64,000 nt of DNA. Source: Glebionis coronaria. Taxonomy: Eukaryota; Streptophyta; Magnoliopsida; Asterales; Asteraceae. Positions 1 through 9,520 of this stretch are shown piece after piece. Each line of letters starts with the position of its first letter. Position 1 is the first letter of the stretch. A program made the translations under genes and the position numbers. The notes below the pieces were generated by a model. The model made no database searches, was not told where the DNA came from, and worked only from the letters and a program-made list of their open reading frames with translations. The DNA lies in the NCBI GenBank assembly GCA_025667525.1, contig CM046879.1, positions 383,927,039-383,991,038 on the forward strand. The letters are read 5' to 3'.

Positions 1-3000
1 TTATCAAGCTTATCATTAATTATTTTATGAAGAATGATGCTACTATTGATAGGCGTGCAGGAAGTCGCTATCACACTGAAGAAGCTGATGATACTGTGGA
101 TCTGAGGCATGAAGGACCGTCTATTGGTGTGATTCCGGGTCCTATTCCTGATTACCTTCTGTCTGAGAAAATCAAAGGTTCTGCTGATTACAAGCTACTG
201 CAGATAGAAATCAAGAAGCTGAAAGCAAACCTTCAGACTGGAGAAGACTCGTCTACAACGGTTAAGAGTAAAGGTAAACGCAAACAACCAGCTGCGTTAC
301 CTGAACCCGAAACCAAGAAGAAGAAGACAGAGGGTAAGAAGGGAAAGGGTAAGGCTGATGAGATGCGTCTACGTGACGAAGAAGACATTGTTGATCCTAC
401 TCTTGATAAAACTGAGAAACAAATGATGAAGATTGCTATTCAAAGGAGTAGGAAAGATACTGGCGGTAGTGGTTCAGGTGCAAGGGTAGATGTTGAGGAT
501 GAGTACGTGGAACCAGATGATGTTGATGAGTTTGGGTCACCTGAACATTATTCCACTTCGAAGGAGCCATCAATCCCTATTTCAGCAAGTGTGGAAAAGG
601 AGTCTGTTGCTCCTACGATCATGGTGTCAACTCAACCCTTAGCAACTCAACCTCCACCCATACAACCCTTACCAACCAGACCGGCTTCAACACCCTTTCT
701 TCCACCACCTACAATTCCCATCCTTAGTACCGCAGTAACAACTGAGGCTCTCCAATCAACCCAGAGCAGCTCTGCAACATCTACAATGGCTGCATTGGTG
801 ATGGCCGAACTGTTGGATAAACATGTGGATACACACAAACGAGAAATGGATGAACTTCTCCAAGAGTTACAAAGATGAGCTCAAAGTGAAGAAGCATCTA
901 GGAAAGCTCAAGAGGAGATGATTGCTAGGTTCGCTGCAGATATGGAGTTGACTCGAAAAGCACATGCAGAAGAACTAGCTCGGGTTAAGCAGGCTGAGGC
1001 TGATAAGCATGCTGCACGTATCACCAGACTTCAAGCGATGAGGGATAAATACAAAGAGCAAAAAGAAGCACTTGAAGCCTCTATGAAAGAAAGAGTGCAA
1101 GAATCCGTTGAATCCCTAATGCCTAAACTGCGTGATGAGTTGAAGACACTTGCTGCTGACAACTTGATGATCAAATCATCCAATCCTTCAGAAGCCGCCT
1201 ACAAGATTGCTTATGACTTGACGGATTTTGAATTGAAGAAGATCCTTAAGGCTCGTATGGTGGAACTTGGATCGTTTGATAAGTCTAGGATTCAACGGAC
1301 TCTATATAAATCCCTGAATGATGCTATCATGGAGGATGATAGGTTATTCAAAACGTTTGGAAGTGTGGTACCTTATCACATTCTACCTGAAGAAGAAAGG
1401 GAAGAAAGTGAGGAGGAAGAGGGTACTGGTGAAGAGGAAGAGGAAGAAGAAGGAGAAGAAGAGGAAAAGGATGACGATGATGGTGATGATGAGGATAAGG
1501 ATGAGGATGATGATGACGAGGATGAGGATGATGATGATGGCGATGATGGTGGTGATGGGAATGAGGAGAGTGCTAGGGGTAGTAACGGGGATGACAATCA
1601 GGATGATGATGGGGGTGAACAGCCTAAAGAGGGAGACAAGGTTACCAGCTCCAAGAAAACTGCTAAGACTGGAACCAAGTCCAAGAAAGATGCAGCGCAG
1701 AAGGACAAATCTACATCATCGGAATCAAGACGAACTAAGTGGCGCCACGATGTGAATGCCACTACAGCGTCATCGGTTCCCGGTACCTCTATTGCTGTAT
1801 CTTTACCTATTACCACTAACCCCATTAGTTCTGTTGTTATTGCTCCTGTGATTGCAGAATCAGTAACGGAACCCGAAGCCGCACAACACTCACTCGTTCA
1901 TGACACTGCTGAAATGCCTGAATCAGAACCAGCAGATGTTCGCACTTCTACTCCTCTACAACAAGCACAACAATCTACGGTTCCTGAACCAAGCACACGA
2001 GACTGGGCAGACACGTTGGAGATAGACGAGACTGCACCACCACAGGCTTGGATCACGGCAGCAGCACAATACGATCCGATCACAGACGCTGACAAAGATG
2101 TGTTGTATCTCTGTATCCGAAGTCCGATTGACTTATGTGCATTTTTTGCTCATGAGTATAAGACTTCGGCTACTCTATCCTTGGTGAAGAAAGCGCTGAA
2201 AGATAAGAGACTGCGTGCCAAAACCCGATTAACCCGAATGGAGTTCGAGTACTATGCCGATGAGATCCTGAAGGCTCTGAATACCGTTCAACGGCCAGGA
2301 CTTCATGAATCAGAAAGAGCTCCACCTCCAATGGATCCTTCTCAAGATAATCAGATTGCTCTTGACTTCTTCGTCACCAATGATCTTGTGTATCTTCTGA
2401 AGGGATCATCAAAGTACGCAACTTCCCTGACCTTGCTGAAAGCTGCCAACTGGGGGACAATACCCTTTATCGAGGAAAAGGTAAACCGACTCTGGGTCCC
2501 TAAGATAAATCGTAATTATGATATGTATGCTGTCATAGGTGCATCTCATTGGGACGAACGAGTCCGAAGGGCGTACAGGGGTTGCTGTCTGGTCAATTCT
2601 GGAAGTATCGTTAGATCCGATATCCGTATCTCCAGCATCTTAGGGTTGAAAACTGAAGCCAAGAATGGCTATTATCATGTGACGGAGATTCGCTTGAAAA
2701 GGGAGGATGACAGGGAATACAAAATCCAGCAGGGATATTTTTCCATCATTCGCCTTGAGGATATCGAAGATATGCTGCTTCTGATGACCCGAGATCAACT
2801 CACACATATTCCTCGTGAAGACCTCATTGCTTTGAATACAGCACTTTGTATGTTCACACGAAGCGTTGTCATCAAGACACGAGTTGAAGATCTGCAGTTG
2901 GGAGTCGAAAGCTACCAAAGGAAGCTCAACTTAACCCGTCCTGTGAATCAAGTGCTACCTCAACATGTAGAAAGATGTCCCTATACCGGCATTTCTGTCC

Positions 3001-3305
3001 CAAATTACGGCATTTTCTACTTGAACAGTCGAGGTTTGATGAAGTTTATGAGGGTGGATGAGCTCCACAAGTATAGTGATGGAACCCTTCTACAAGTCAG
3101 AGGAAAGTTGGAGCATCTGAACTCGGGTGGGACTTTGCCAAAGATGACGGAGGATTGGCATCCGGGTTACCGGCAGATGGCGAAGTATGTGATCAAGAAG
3201 ATCGATCAAAAGCTCCGTGAACGTAGATTGATGAGGATCTTGGAAAGATTCGTGGGTGGAAGACCATATCTAGTGCACCACAAGCTACTGCAACGATCCA
3301 TCTAA
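1..3305 (+). pseudogene. Retrotransposon accessory ORF with acidic tract, one in-frame stop
   Basis: One reading frame runs from the window edge to TAA at 3303-3305, broken only by TGA at 876-878, so it would encode about 1090 residues. The first ATG is at 27, but the frame is open further left, so the N-terminus is missing. In order: a short conserved N-terminal segment, a Lys-rich stretch (about 280-350), a Pro/Thr-rich linker (600-780), a coiled coil rich in Glu, Lys and Ala (about 900-1180), an almost pure Glu/Asp run (about 1388-1570), a Lys/Ser-rich linker, and a folded-looking C-terminal domain (about 2040-3300) containing RVEDLQLGVESYQ. That domain resembles ORFs found after pol in Asteraceae copia elements (from memory). 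No catalytic motif is visible and the function is unknown. Acidic runs of this kind are known in nucleosome and histone-binding proteins, but a chromatin role here is only inference. Confidence 0.7.
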
Positions 3306-5554
3306 TGGGTCGTACATTTCAGGTCCACTTTATATTGGTTTTCAATTGTGAATATGTATATTTGTGAATATTGTGCTTGTATGGCTTGCTGTAGTGTTAA
3401 GGTATGATAATTTTTCAAGAATTTCTCACGAGATTCTAAATCTTTCAAAATATATCATACTAAAGCACTACAACTATCCCTTATTAACTTAAGGGGGAGC
3501 AATAACTTGTTCTATGGCCAAACATCGATTTCATTTTTACCCAAAGACCGGTTAATCCATTCAATATCCCAAATATTAATGGTTAATATTTTGGATAAGG
3601 GGAGAAAATGGGATTAAGGAGACTCAAGTGATACTTGGCTAAAAGATGAAAAAGACTTAACGATTATCCAACTTAATATGTGTAAAGCACGTGTTAAGGG
3701 GGAGCGTTTTTTATGAACAAAACACCTAAGGTACAAAACTTTTGATTTCAATATCACAAGTACTTTAGGTGATTTTCAATGATTTTTCGTGGTGGCAATT
3801 CCTTCCCAAAACACGCTTAATTCACGACGGATGTGGTGACAAAAGGGTGGTAGGAATAGGTTTAGTCCAATGATTCATCAGAACCGATGGAATCTTCTCA
3901 AGGACAATTCCCTAGATAGAATTAGAAGTCCTAGGAAAGATGGAGAAAGAATGTGAACGTAGCTGAATGCCGACCAAGTACTTAAGCTAGCACTGGAACA
4001 ATCACAACAAGGTGCTAGTGATGACGTATTGGTAAGCATTGAAGGGGTTGAAGAATGAAAAAGAATTGTAAAGATAAAGGGTGTAAAGAAAGAAGCCCTC
4101 CTTACAACTTTAGGCAGAAACCGGGTCAATACATATGCTATTGAGGTCATTTTTGCTAATGATTCTCGGTATTGAAGAAAGACATCATGGACCCAGTGAT
4201 GCAATGCACAACCCTTCCCAGCTAACTCAAATATCTCTCAAAAGGTATTTGTTTTAATCACACGGAGATCAACACGTTATCTATTGGTTTATTCACTCCG
4301 AATAGACTGGTATTGAAAAGGTGGCACTCCTCTCCAGCCATCGCTCACTAAATCAAAACGCACAATCGAGTCTAGAGCCAAGAGATCATCAAAAGTCTCA
4401 TTAGGACACTTTTCATTTATTCCTTGCTTTCTCACACACTGTGAAAAGTAAGAGATTTTCATGAGTCCTACGCAATATTCCTGTAATATTGCCAGAACAT
4501 CCGAGTAATACGTAAGTATTACAATGAAGATGGAAATCCTGCTTGAGCCAACATCAAACAAGCTCATGGTAGGTTACACGTGCGGTTCTTTTAGAACCAA
4601 TCTTGTGAAAAACTGGAAGGTAACAGTGGTTTAATTCTTAATTGAACTTAAACTCGTTCCAGGCCTCTTCGCATTATCATAAGATCTTGCCAGAACACTC
4701 AGAGTGACTCTTTATTGACCACAGTGACGAGTGGAAATCCTTCTAGTGTCAACATCAAACAGCACTTGGTAGGTAACGTGCAAGATTCTTTATGAATTGA
4801 GCTCGTGACAACTGGAAAGCAACGATGGTGAAAATCTTAATTGAAATTCACTTGTTCCAGGTTTCATGAATTGACGGCTTCAAATCACAAGGATAATTTA
4901 TCCAAGTGATTCACTCTTTATGTTTGCAGTCAGCTTTGGACGGTCGAATAAAGAGAACGGGTTTACCCGCGAAATCCTGTCAGGAAGTTACTTAATTGAA
5001 ACTATCCGTCACGGGTACGATATCTAATATCGTCTAACGGTCTTCACCGACCGGAGGTAAAATGCTACCGAATTAGAATAAAATGTTCAAAGCCATTTTA
5101 TTCGTGTCGTTGCTGTGTACCTGTTAAAGACGGTGGCGTTGCTGTGTACCTGTTGAAGACGGTGGAGTTGCTGTGTACCAGTGAAGACGGTGGTGTTGCG
5201 GTGTACCTGTAGAAGTCATTCCCACATGCTTATGTTTTTCTGCATCAAAGTTTAACAAAAATTCAAGAAAGTACAAGATAAAGTCTTCCGCTGTACCAAA
5301 CTCTGAAACTTTCGAGAATTCAACAAAAAGACATAAGTGTGTGGAACATGGAGTCACGAGAAGGCAAATTCACAAGAGAGGCAAAGATCGCACGTGAAAG
5401 GCCAAAGAACAATGCTCTCAAGCCAAAGCCAAAAAGATCAAACCAACATATTCACATCAAAAGAAAGAAAAGAAGAAAAGACTACGAGCTAAAGAACGAA
5501 GACTTAGTATAGTATGCTAGGTTTAGAATTTTGTAACGTGGAGTGACCTCCCTT
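3306..5554 (+). other. Noncoding 3' region of copia A
   Basis: There is no credible ORF over 2.2 kb. Purine tracts preceded by TTAA lie at about 3489 and 3694. From about 3980 on it is homologous to 39130-40190 of copia B; one 155-base stretch differs at only about 11 sites. It contains a direct duplication of about 198 bp (units about 4490-4661 and 4689-4862), also present in B, and a 29-bp minisatellite at 5109-5217. It may carry packaging or 3'-end signals of the element, but that is not shown. Confidence 0.6.
5109..5217 (+). repeat. 29-bp minisatellite, nearly four copies
   Basis: The unit starts GTTGCTGTGTACCTGTTGAAG and ends ACGGTGG. Three copies are nearly complete and the fourth is partial, with a few substitutions and a one-base deletion in copy three. 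It lies in the noncoding 3' region of copia A and is absent from the matching place in copia B. Confidence 0.85.
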
Positions 5555-5563
5555 AGGGGGAGA
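5555..5563 (+). other. Polypurine tract before the copia LTR
   Basis: AGGGGGAGA sits two bases before TGTTAG. It is the expected plus-strand primer of an LTR retrotransposon. The same arrangement is seen on the minus strand at about 49056-49066 next to LTR M. Confidence 0.7.
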
Positions 5564-5731
5564 TTGTTAGAAATACGTTTTACGTATATTAGAAGTATCG
5601 GTCACTCCACAATATTATTTATGTTGTAATAGCTCGTAATTAAAAAATAGTTGTTAGTTGCTTATTAACTTAAGTAAGAACCGGTCCATGGGCTTGTCAT
5701 GGACCGGCCCAAGCCCATGTTTGCTTGGAAC

Positions 5732-5739
5732 TATAAATA
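5732..5739 (+). promoter_or_regulatory. TATA box of copia LTR
   Basis: TATAAATA lies about 170 bp into the LTR, immediately upstream of a 9-bp-stem hairpin. Transcription would start roughly 25-35 bp downstream, close to the 3' edge of the hairpin. Confidence 0.7.
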
Positions 5740-5762
5740 CCCCTTTCCACCATGGAAAGGGG
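5740..5762 (+). other. Perfect inverted repeat just downstream of LTR TATA box
   Basis: Arms CCCCTTTCC and GGAAAGGGG form a 9-bp stem around the loop ACCAT. LTR M carries a different sequence with the same architecture at 48902-48929. It could be a DNA cruciform, a protein site or an RNA stem at the transcript 5' end. Confidence 0.8.
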
Positions 5763-5952
5763 TTGGTTGTTGTCATTTACTAGTTTCCATTTAATAAAAT
5801 AACGCATAGTTTCTCTCACTTTCTCTCTCTAACTTTCTCTCTCTAGAAATCAACAAACCCCTTCATAGATTCATAGGTTATCAATATTCTACAGGTTCAA
5901 ATCTTCATCTTGTTATTCGTGTTTGGTTAGTCGTGTGATTTAATTCTACAAG

Positions 5953-5960
5953 TGGTATCA
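5953..5960 (+). other. Primer-binding site of copia B
   Basis: TGGTATCA begins two bases after the LTR. It matches the start of the initiator tRNA-Met complement used by most plant copia elements. The following bases (TTCGCC) depart from the usual AGAGCC. Confidence 0.75.
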
Positions 5961-5966
5961 TTCGCC

Positions 5967-6870
5967 TAGGGATTTGTAGTTAGCTTTGGTGTTGATTTTG
6001 TGTTGATTTTGGATTTCGATCTTGTGGGTTTTTTGGTTTAGATTGGTGGAATTGATTGGAATTGGTTGTATATAGATTCGTGGATTGGTTTTTGGTTGAT
6101 TCGTGGATTGGTTTTTGGTTGCTCGAAGTTTTTAGGGTTGGTTTTTGGTTGTTGGTTTCACTGTATCCGAATTTTGAATATCTTCGGAAAAGGGTTTCTG
6201 ATTCCGAAAATACCCAATTTATACGAATTGTCCTTTTTTCGCAAAAGGGTTTGTGTATTCTGAAGAAAACCCTTAATTTATCGAAAAAACCCAGACTGTC
6301 CGAAAATATCACAGTTTATCCGAAAAAACCCAATTATCCGAAAAACCCCTTTATTCCGGAAAAACCAAACATTCCGAAAAAGTGCTATTTTCCCGAAAAA
6401 GAAGATTTATCCTAAAATTACCATTACTCCGAAAAAGAGCCAGAATTCCGAAAAAGTACCAATATTCCGAAGAAGGGACATTATTCGGAAAAGGTCCATA
6501 ATTCCGAAAAAGTACCAATATTCCGAAGAAGGGCCATTATTCCGAAAAGGGGTCTGTTTTCCGAAAAGGTTATATATTCCGAAAATATCTCTTTTATCCG
6601 AAAATAACCCACTATTCCGTAGATCCTCAATTTTCAAAAACCCTCCATTTTCCGAAAAAGGTTCATTATTCCGAAAAACCCCAAATATTCCAAAAATATT
6701 TTCAAAAAATGTGTTTTTGAAAATTTTTAACAAATCGTGTGTTTTTTGGCCTTGGATTTTTTGGTTTCTGGAGAGCTCATTTTTAGGGGATTTAATCATA
6801 TTTAGGGGACTTTATCTTCAACACTCTGATGTCTACGAGTTGAGATCCTATTTTTCACACGACTTCTACG
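5967..6870 (+). other. Leader of copia B with TTCCGAA array
   Basis: It is an untranslated leader between the primer site and gag. From about 6170 to 6690 it is a degenerate array of units such as ATTCCGAAAAAG and ATTCCGAAGAAGG. I count about 11 exact TTCCGAA, plus variants TTCGGAA and TATCCGAA. Short ORFs through it on both strands reflect the repeat and not coding. Confidence 0.8.
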
Positions 6871-7678
6871 ATGACGTCTCAACAAGATATTTATGTTGCG
6901 GGTACTGAGAATCGTCCTCCCATGCTTACCAAGGAGAATTACACTACATGGGCTAGTCGTCTCCTTCTCTATGCAAAATGTAAACCTTTGGGAAAATTGA
7001 TTGTCAACTCGATTCAAAAAGGTTCGTATGTTAGAAGAACAGTTCTTGTGCCTGGGGACCCTAGGAATGCTAACCCAGTGGCTGACTCTAGTCATGAGCA
7101 AATGGATGAAGAATTAACTGAAGTTGAATCCTAACAACTCGACGCCGATGATCAAGCAATTCAAGTCATTCTCATGGGACTTCCCAAGATGTTTATGCTG
7201 TTGTGGATAGTTGTGAAACCGCACATGAGATGTGGCTTAGGATTCAGAAAATGATGAAGCGGAGTGAAATCGGTCTACAAGAAAAGGAAACTAAGTTGCT
7301 TCGTGAATGGGAGAAATTTACGTCTACTGAAGGAGAACAAATTGAACCTTATTATCCTCGGTTTTCAACCCTCATGAATCATCTTAGAAGAAACAAACAT
7401 GAACCTACTCAAATTGCTGTCAACATCAAATTTCTTGATAATCTTCCTTCTGAATGGTCACGATATGTCACTCTTGTCAATCAAACCAAGGATCTTCATG
7501 TCGTGGACTACACTCAAGTATATGATTATTTGAAGATGAATCAAGATGAAGCTAACGAAGTTAGGGCTGAAAGACGTGCCAAGACACAAGATCCATTGGC
7601 ATTTATGGCAAACTCTCCATCATCTATGTCATACCCCATGGTACCTTACCATCAACCCTCATCAAGTAACTTCATGCC

Positions 7679-7709
<31 letters not shown>

Positions 7710-8397
7710 CTCACCTCCTATGGATATCAACCTCCTTCTGCTGTGAATTGCTTACAACAACCCATTGCCTGTTTTGTTGACATCACCGATCCTACTCATG
7801 CGATTAATACTGGTCTTACACTTATCGCAAAGGCATTCAAATTTACCATTAACCCCACCAACAACAATCAGAGAATCTCCTCGAACACCAGAAATAGGCA
7901 GATTACTCAACCTTTCATGAATGTGAATTAAGATCGCCAATTGGTAGCTGCTGGGAACACGGGGACACAATATGGTCAGAATGTTGGGCAGACTGTTGGG
8001 AATGCAGGAAATCAGTATGGAGAAATCCGTGGACAGAATCCGAATGTTCCAAATGCGGGTAATCAGAATGGGTTAATAGTTGTGTCAGTTGTTGGTAATC
8101 AGATGGGAAATATTATGGCTGCAAGGGCTGAGAATACTGGTACGGGAAATGGAAACAACAATCGTCAGGTTTAGTGCTACAACTGCAGGGGATTTGGTCA
8201 TTATGCTCGAGATTGCACAGCCAAAAAGAAGAGGGATGCTGCTTATCTTCAAACTCAACTTCTCATAGCACAAAAGGAAGAGGCAGGGATTCCACTTCAA
8301 GCTGAGGAATTTGATCTTATGGCTTCTGCTGCAGAATATGACGAGGAAGAAGAGGTGAATGTCAACTACATCTTGATGGCAAACTTACAGCAAGCAT
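6871..8397 (+). pseudogene. gag: Copia B gag, first part, broken
   Basis: ATG at 6871 opens the typical N-terminus (NRPPMLTKENYTTWASRLL). The frame stops at TAA 7132-7134, shifts near 7180, resumes at about 7203 with the Gag core (WEKFTSTEGEQIEPYYPRFS), and stops again at 7929-7931 and 8172-8174. A short CAA-encoded Gln run lies at about 7681-7710. The zinc knuckle (8175-8216) keeps all ligands: CYNCRGFGHYARDC. Gag would package the element RNA into virus-like particles. The coding sequence is cut at 8397 by A1 and resumes at 32005. Confidence 0.85.
8393..8397. repeat. Target site duplication AGCAT, left of A1
   Basis: AGCAT directly precedes the A1 5' LTR (TGATATGAG) and recurs at 32000-32004 directly after the A1 3' LTR. 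The copia gag reading continues across the two copies. Confidence 0.95.
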
Positions 8398-9367
8398 TGA
8401 TATGAGTTATTTTACTCATATCATTTATATCTTAAAACGAGTTTAAATTGCATAAAACATATGATATTGTATGGTATTTGCATTGTTTCTTGTTTTATGT
8501 GTGTAGATCACGAAAAACCGGCGAAAACGACACGAGTTTGAAGAAAAAGATCGAGGAAGCCAAAAGACAAGTTCGATTTTATTCGCGGATTTATCAGAGT
8601 TTGAGGCCAAGTAGGTCCCACATTAGCTTAATGGGCCTAACTATTGGGCTGATTAAGGAAGTATTGTTAGGCTTTTGGGTCAAAAGCCCAATAGGCCCAA
8701 AAGAACTATGAGTATACGGTTTTGAGTAAACTTGGGTCCAAGTCCAAAGTCCAAATGTGAGATAAATGAGTTACAAAGCCCAACAATGGCCCATAGTAAA
8801 AAGAAAGAAACGAATGGGGTATTTTATTGGGTCATAAGCCCATGGTTGAATACTTAGAAAGTGGAAAAGTAAATCGTTTCATTATTTTGGCTGATATGTC
8901 ACAAATTTACACTCCCATATATTAAATAAAACCCTCACCCCACTCACGTTTTAAATAAACCTTCGATAATACCAAAGCTTCTCTCTCACCCTTTTCTTCC
9001 CCATAGTAAAAAAAATGAAACCAGTAACTTTGTTTACTGTTCCAAACCCTAGGCAAAGAAAATCATCACAAAAATTAGGGCTTTCACTCCACATGTGTGA
9101 TTCACACATGGGGGAATAAAATCCCCCAAGTTTTCTGAAGGCAGAAGTGGAGAGGCGAGGGTACGTGGCAGCTTATGATTGGTTTTGATACATCATCCAA
9201 CCTCAATCCTCCAACTAAAGCACTCCACCTCACCAAATTAGTGACAAGCTGGTAATCCATGGGCGAAATCAACGAATCAAAGAGAATAAGAGATGGAATA
9301 TACTGAAAAGATTCGAATATGCTGATTAAAGATCCGAATATGCTCTCCAAGAAGCCTTTGGGATGGC

Positions 9368-9375
9368 TATAAAAA
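9368..9375 (+). promoter_or_regulatory. TATA box of A1 LTR
   Basis: TATAAAAA follows GGATGGC and precedes a C-rich run. The same site is at 29971-29978 in the 3' LTR. It is the likely promoter of the Athila transcript. Confidence 0.6.
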
Positions 9376-9515
9376 CCCCCTATTTTCTGTAATTCAAGTA
9401 TCCCATTTTTTTACTATAATGTTATAATGCTTAAATTAGATTAGGATTGTAATCTCTCTTTTTAAATAATGTAATGCTATTTTTGATTTAATGAAAGTTC
9501 AGTTTTGAAGTCTTT

Positions 9516-9520
9516 AATCT
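9516..9520. repeat. Target site duplication AATCT, left of N1
   Basis: AATCT precedes the N1 end TGATAAAAAGG and recurs at 18810-18814. In the uninterrupted 3' LTR of A1 the site occurs once. Confidence 0.95.

Larger units (their letters stand above)
1..5950 (+). mobile_element. Copia element A, 3' part (5' end outside window)
   Basis: This block holds an accessory ORF (to 3305), a long noncoding 3' region with purine tracts at about 3489 and 3694, a last purine tract at 5555-5563, and an LTR (5565-5950). Its gag-pol would lie left of the window. The assignment rests on the accessory ORF, which I know from memory as an ORF downstream of pol in Asteraceae copia elements, and on the purine tract directly before a TG-initiated LTR. 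The same LTR is followed by a primer-binding site, so it also serves element B. Confidence 0.6.
5565..5950 (+). repeat. Copia LTR shared by elements A and B
   Basis: It starts TGTTAGAAATACG and ends AATTCTACA (TG...CA), 386 bp. A purine tract precedes it and a primer-binding site follows. It holds a TATA box (5732-5739) and directly after it a perfect hairpin (5740-5762). The final roughly 55 bp match the end of B's 3' LTR (40368-40422) with about one difference, but the rest is much more diverged. The start is less certain than the end because the 3' LTR of B could not be fully aligned. Confidence 0.7.
8398..9520 (+). repeat. A1 5' LTR, left segment
   Basis: It matches 28993-30122 of the 3' LTR closely and is interrupted at 9520 by N1. 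It holds a TATA box at 9368-9375 (TATAAAAA), about 970 bp from the LTR start. The short ORFs here are on the antisense strand, recur in the 3' LTR and look incidental. Confidence 0.93.

Noticed and set aside
1376..1597. Ser/Pro-rich minus-strand ORF
   Set aside because: It is the antisense of the Glu/Asp run; long Glu/Asp codon runs leave the complement open by composition.
1318..1755. Met/Arg-rich plus-strand ORF
   Set aside because: It is a frame shadow of the GAT/GAG codon run in the accessory ORF.
3694..5950. Single 2.2-kb LTR ending at 5950
   Set aside because: The purine tract and TGTTAG at 5555-5570 inside it, repeated in LTR M, favour the shorter LTR.
6170..6690. Heat-shock element cluster as explanation of TTCCGAA
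   Set aside because: Heat-shock sites need GAA and TTC with two bases between them; here most units have one base between TTC and GAA, so the match is poor.
6407..6799. Minus-strand 130-codon ORF through the leader of copia B
   Set aside because: It follows the TTCCGAA repeat units and has repeat-driven composition, with no relation to a known protein.
7681..7710. Poly-Gln tract as a distinctive feature
   Set aside because: It is a short CAA repeat in a decayed gag; common slippage product with no further support.
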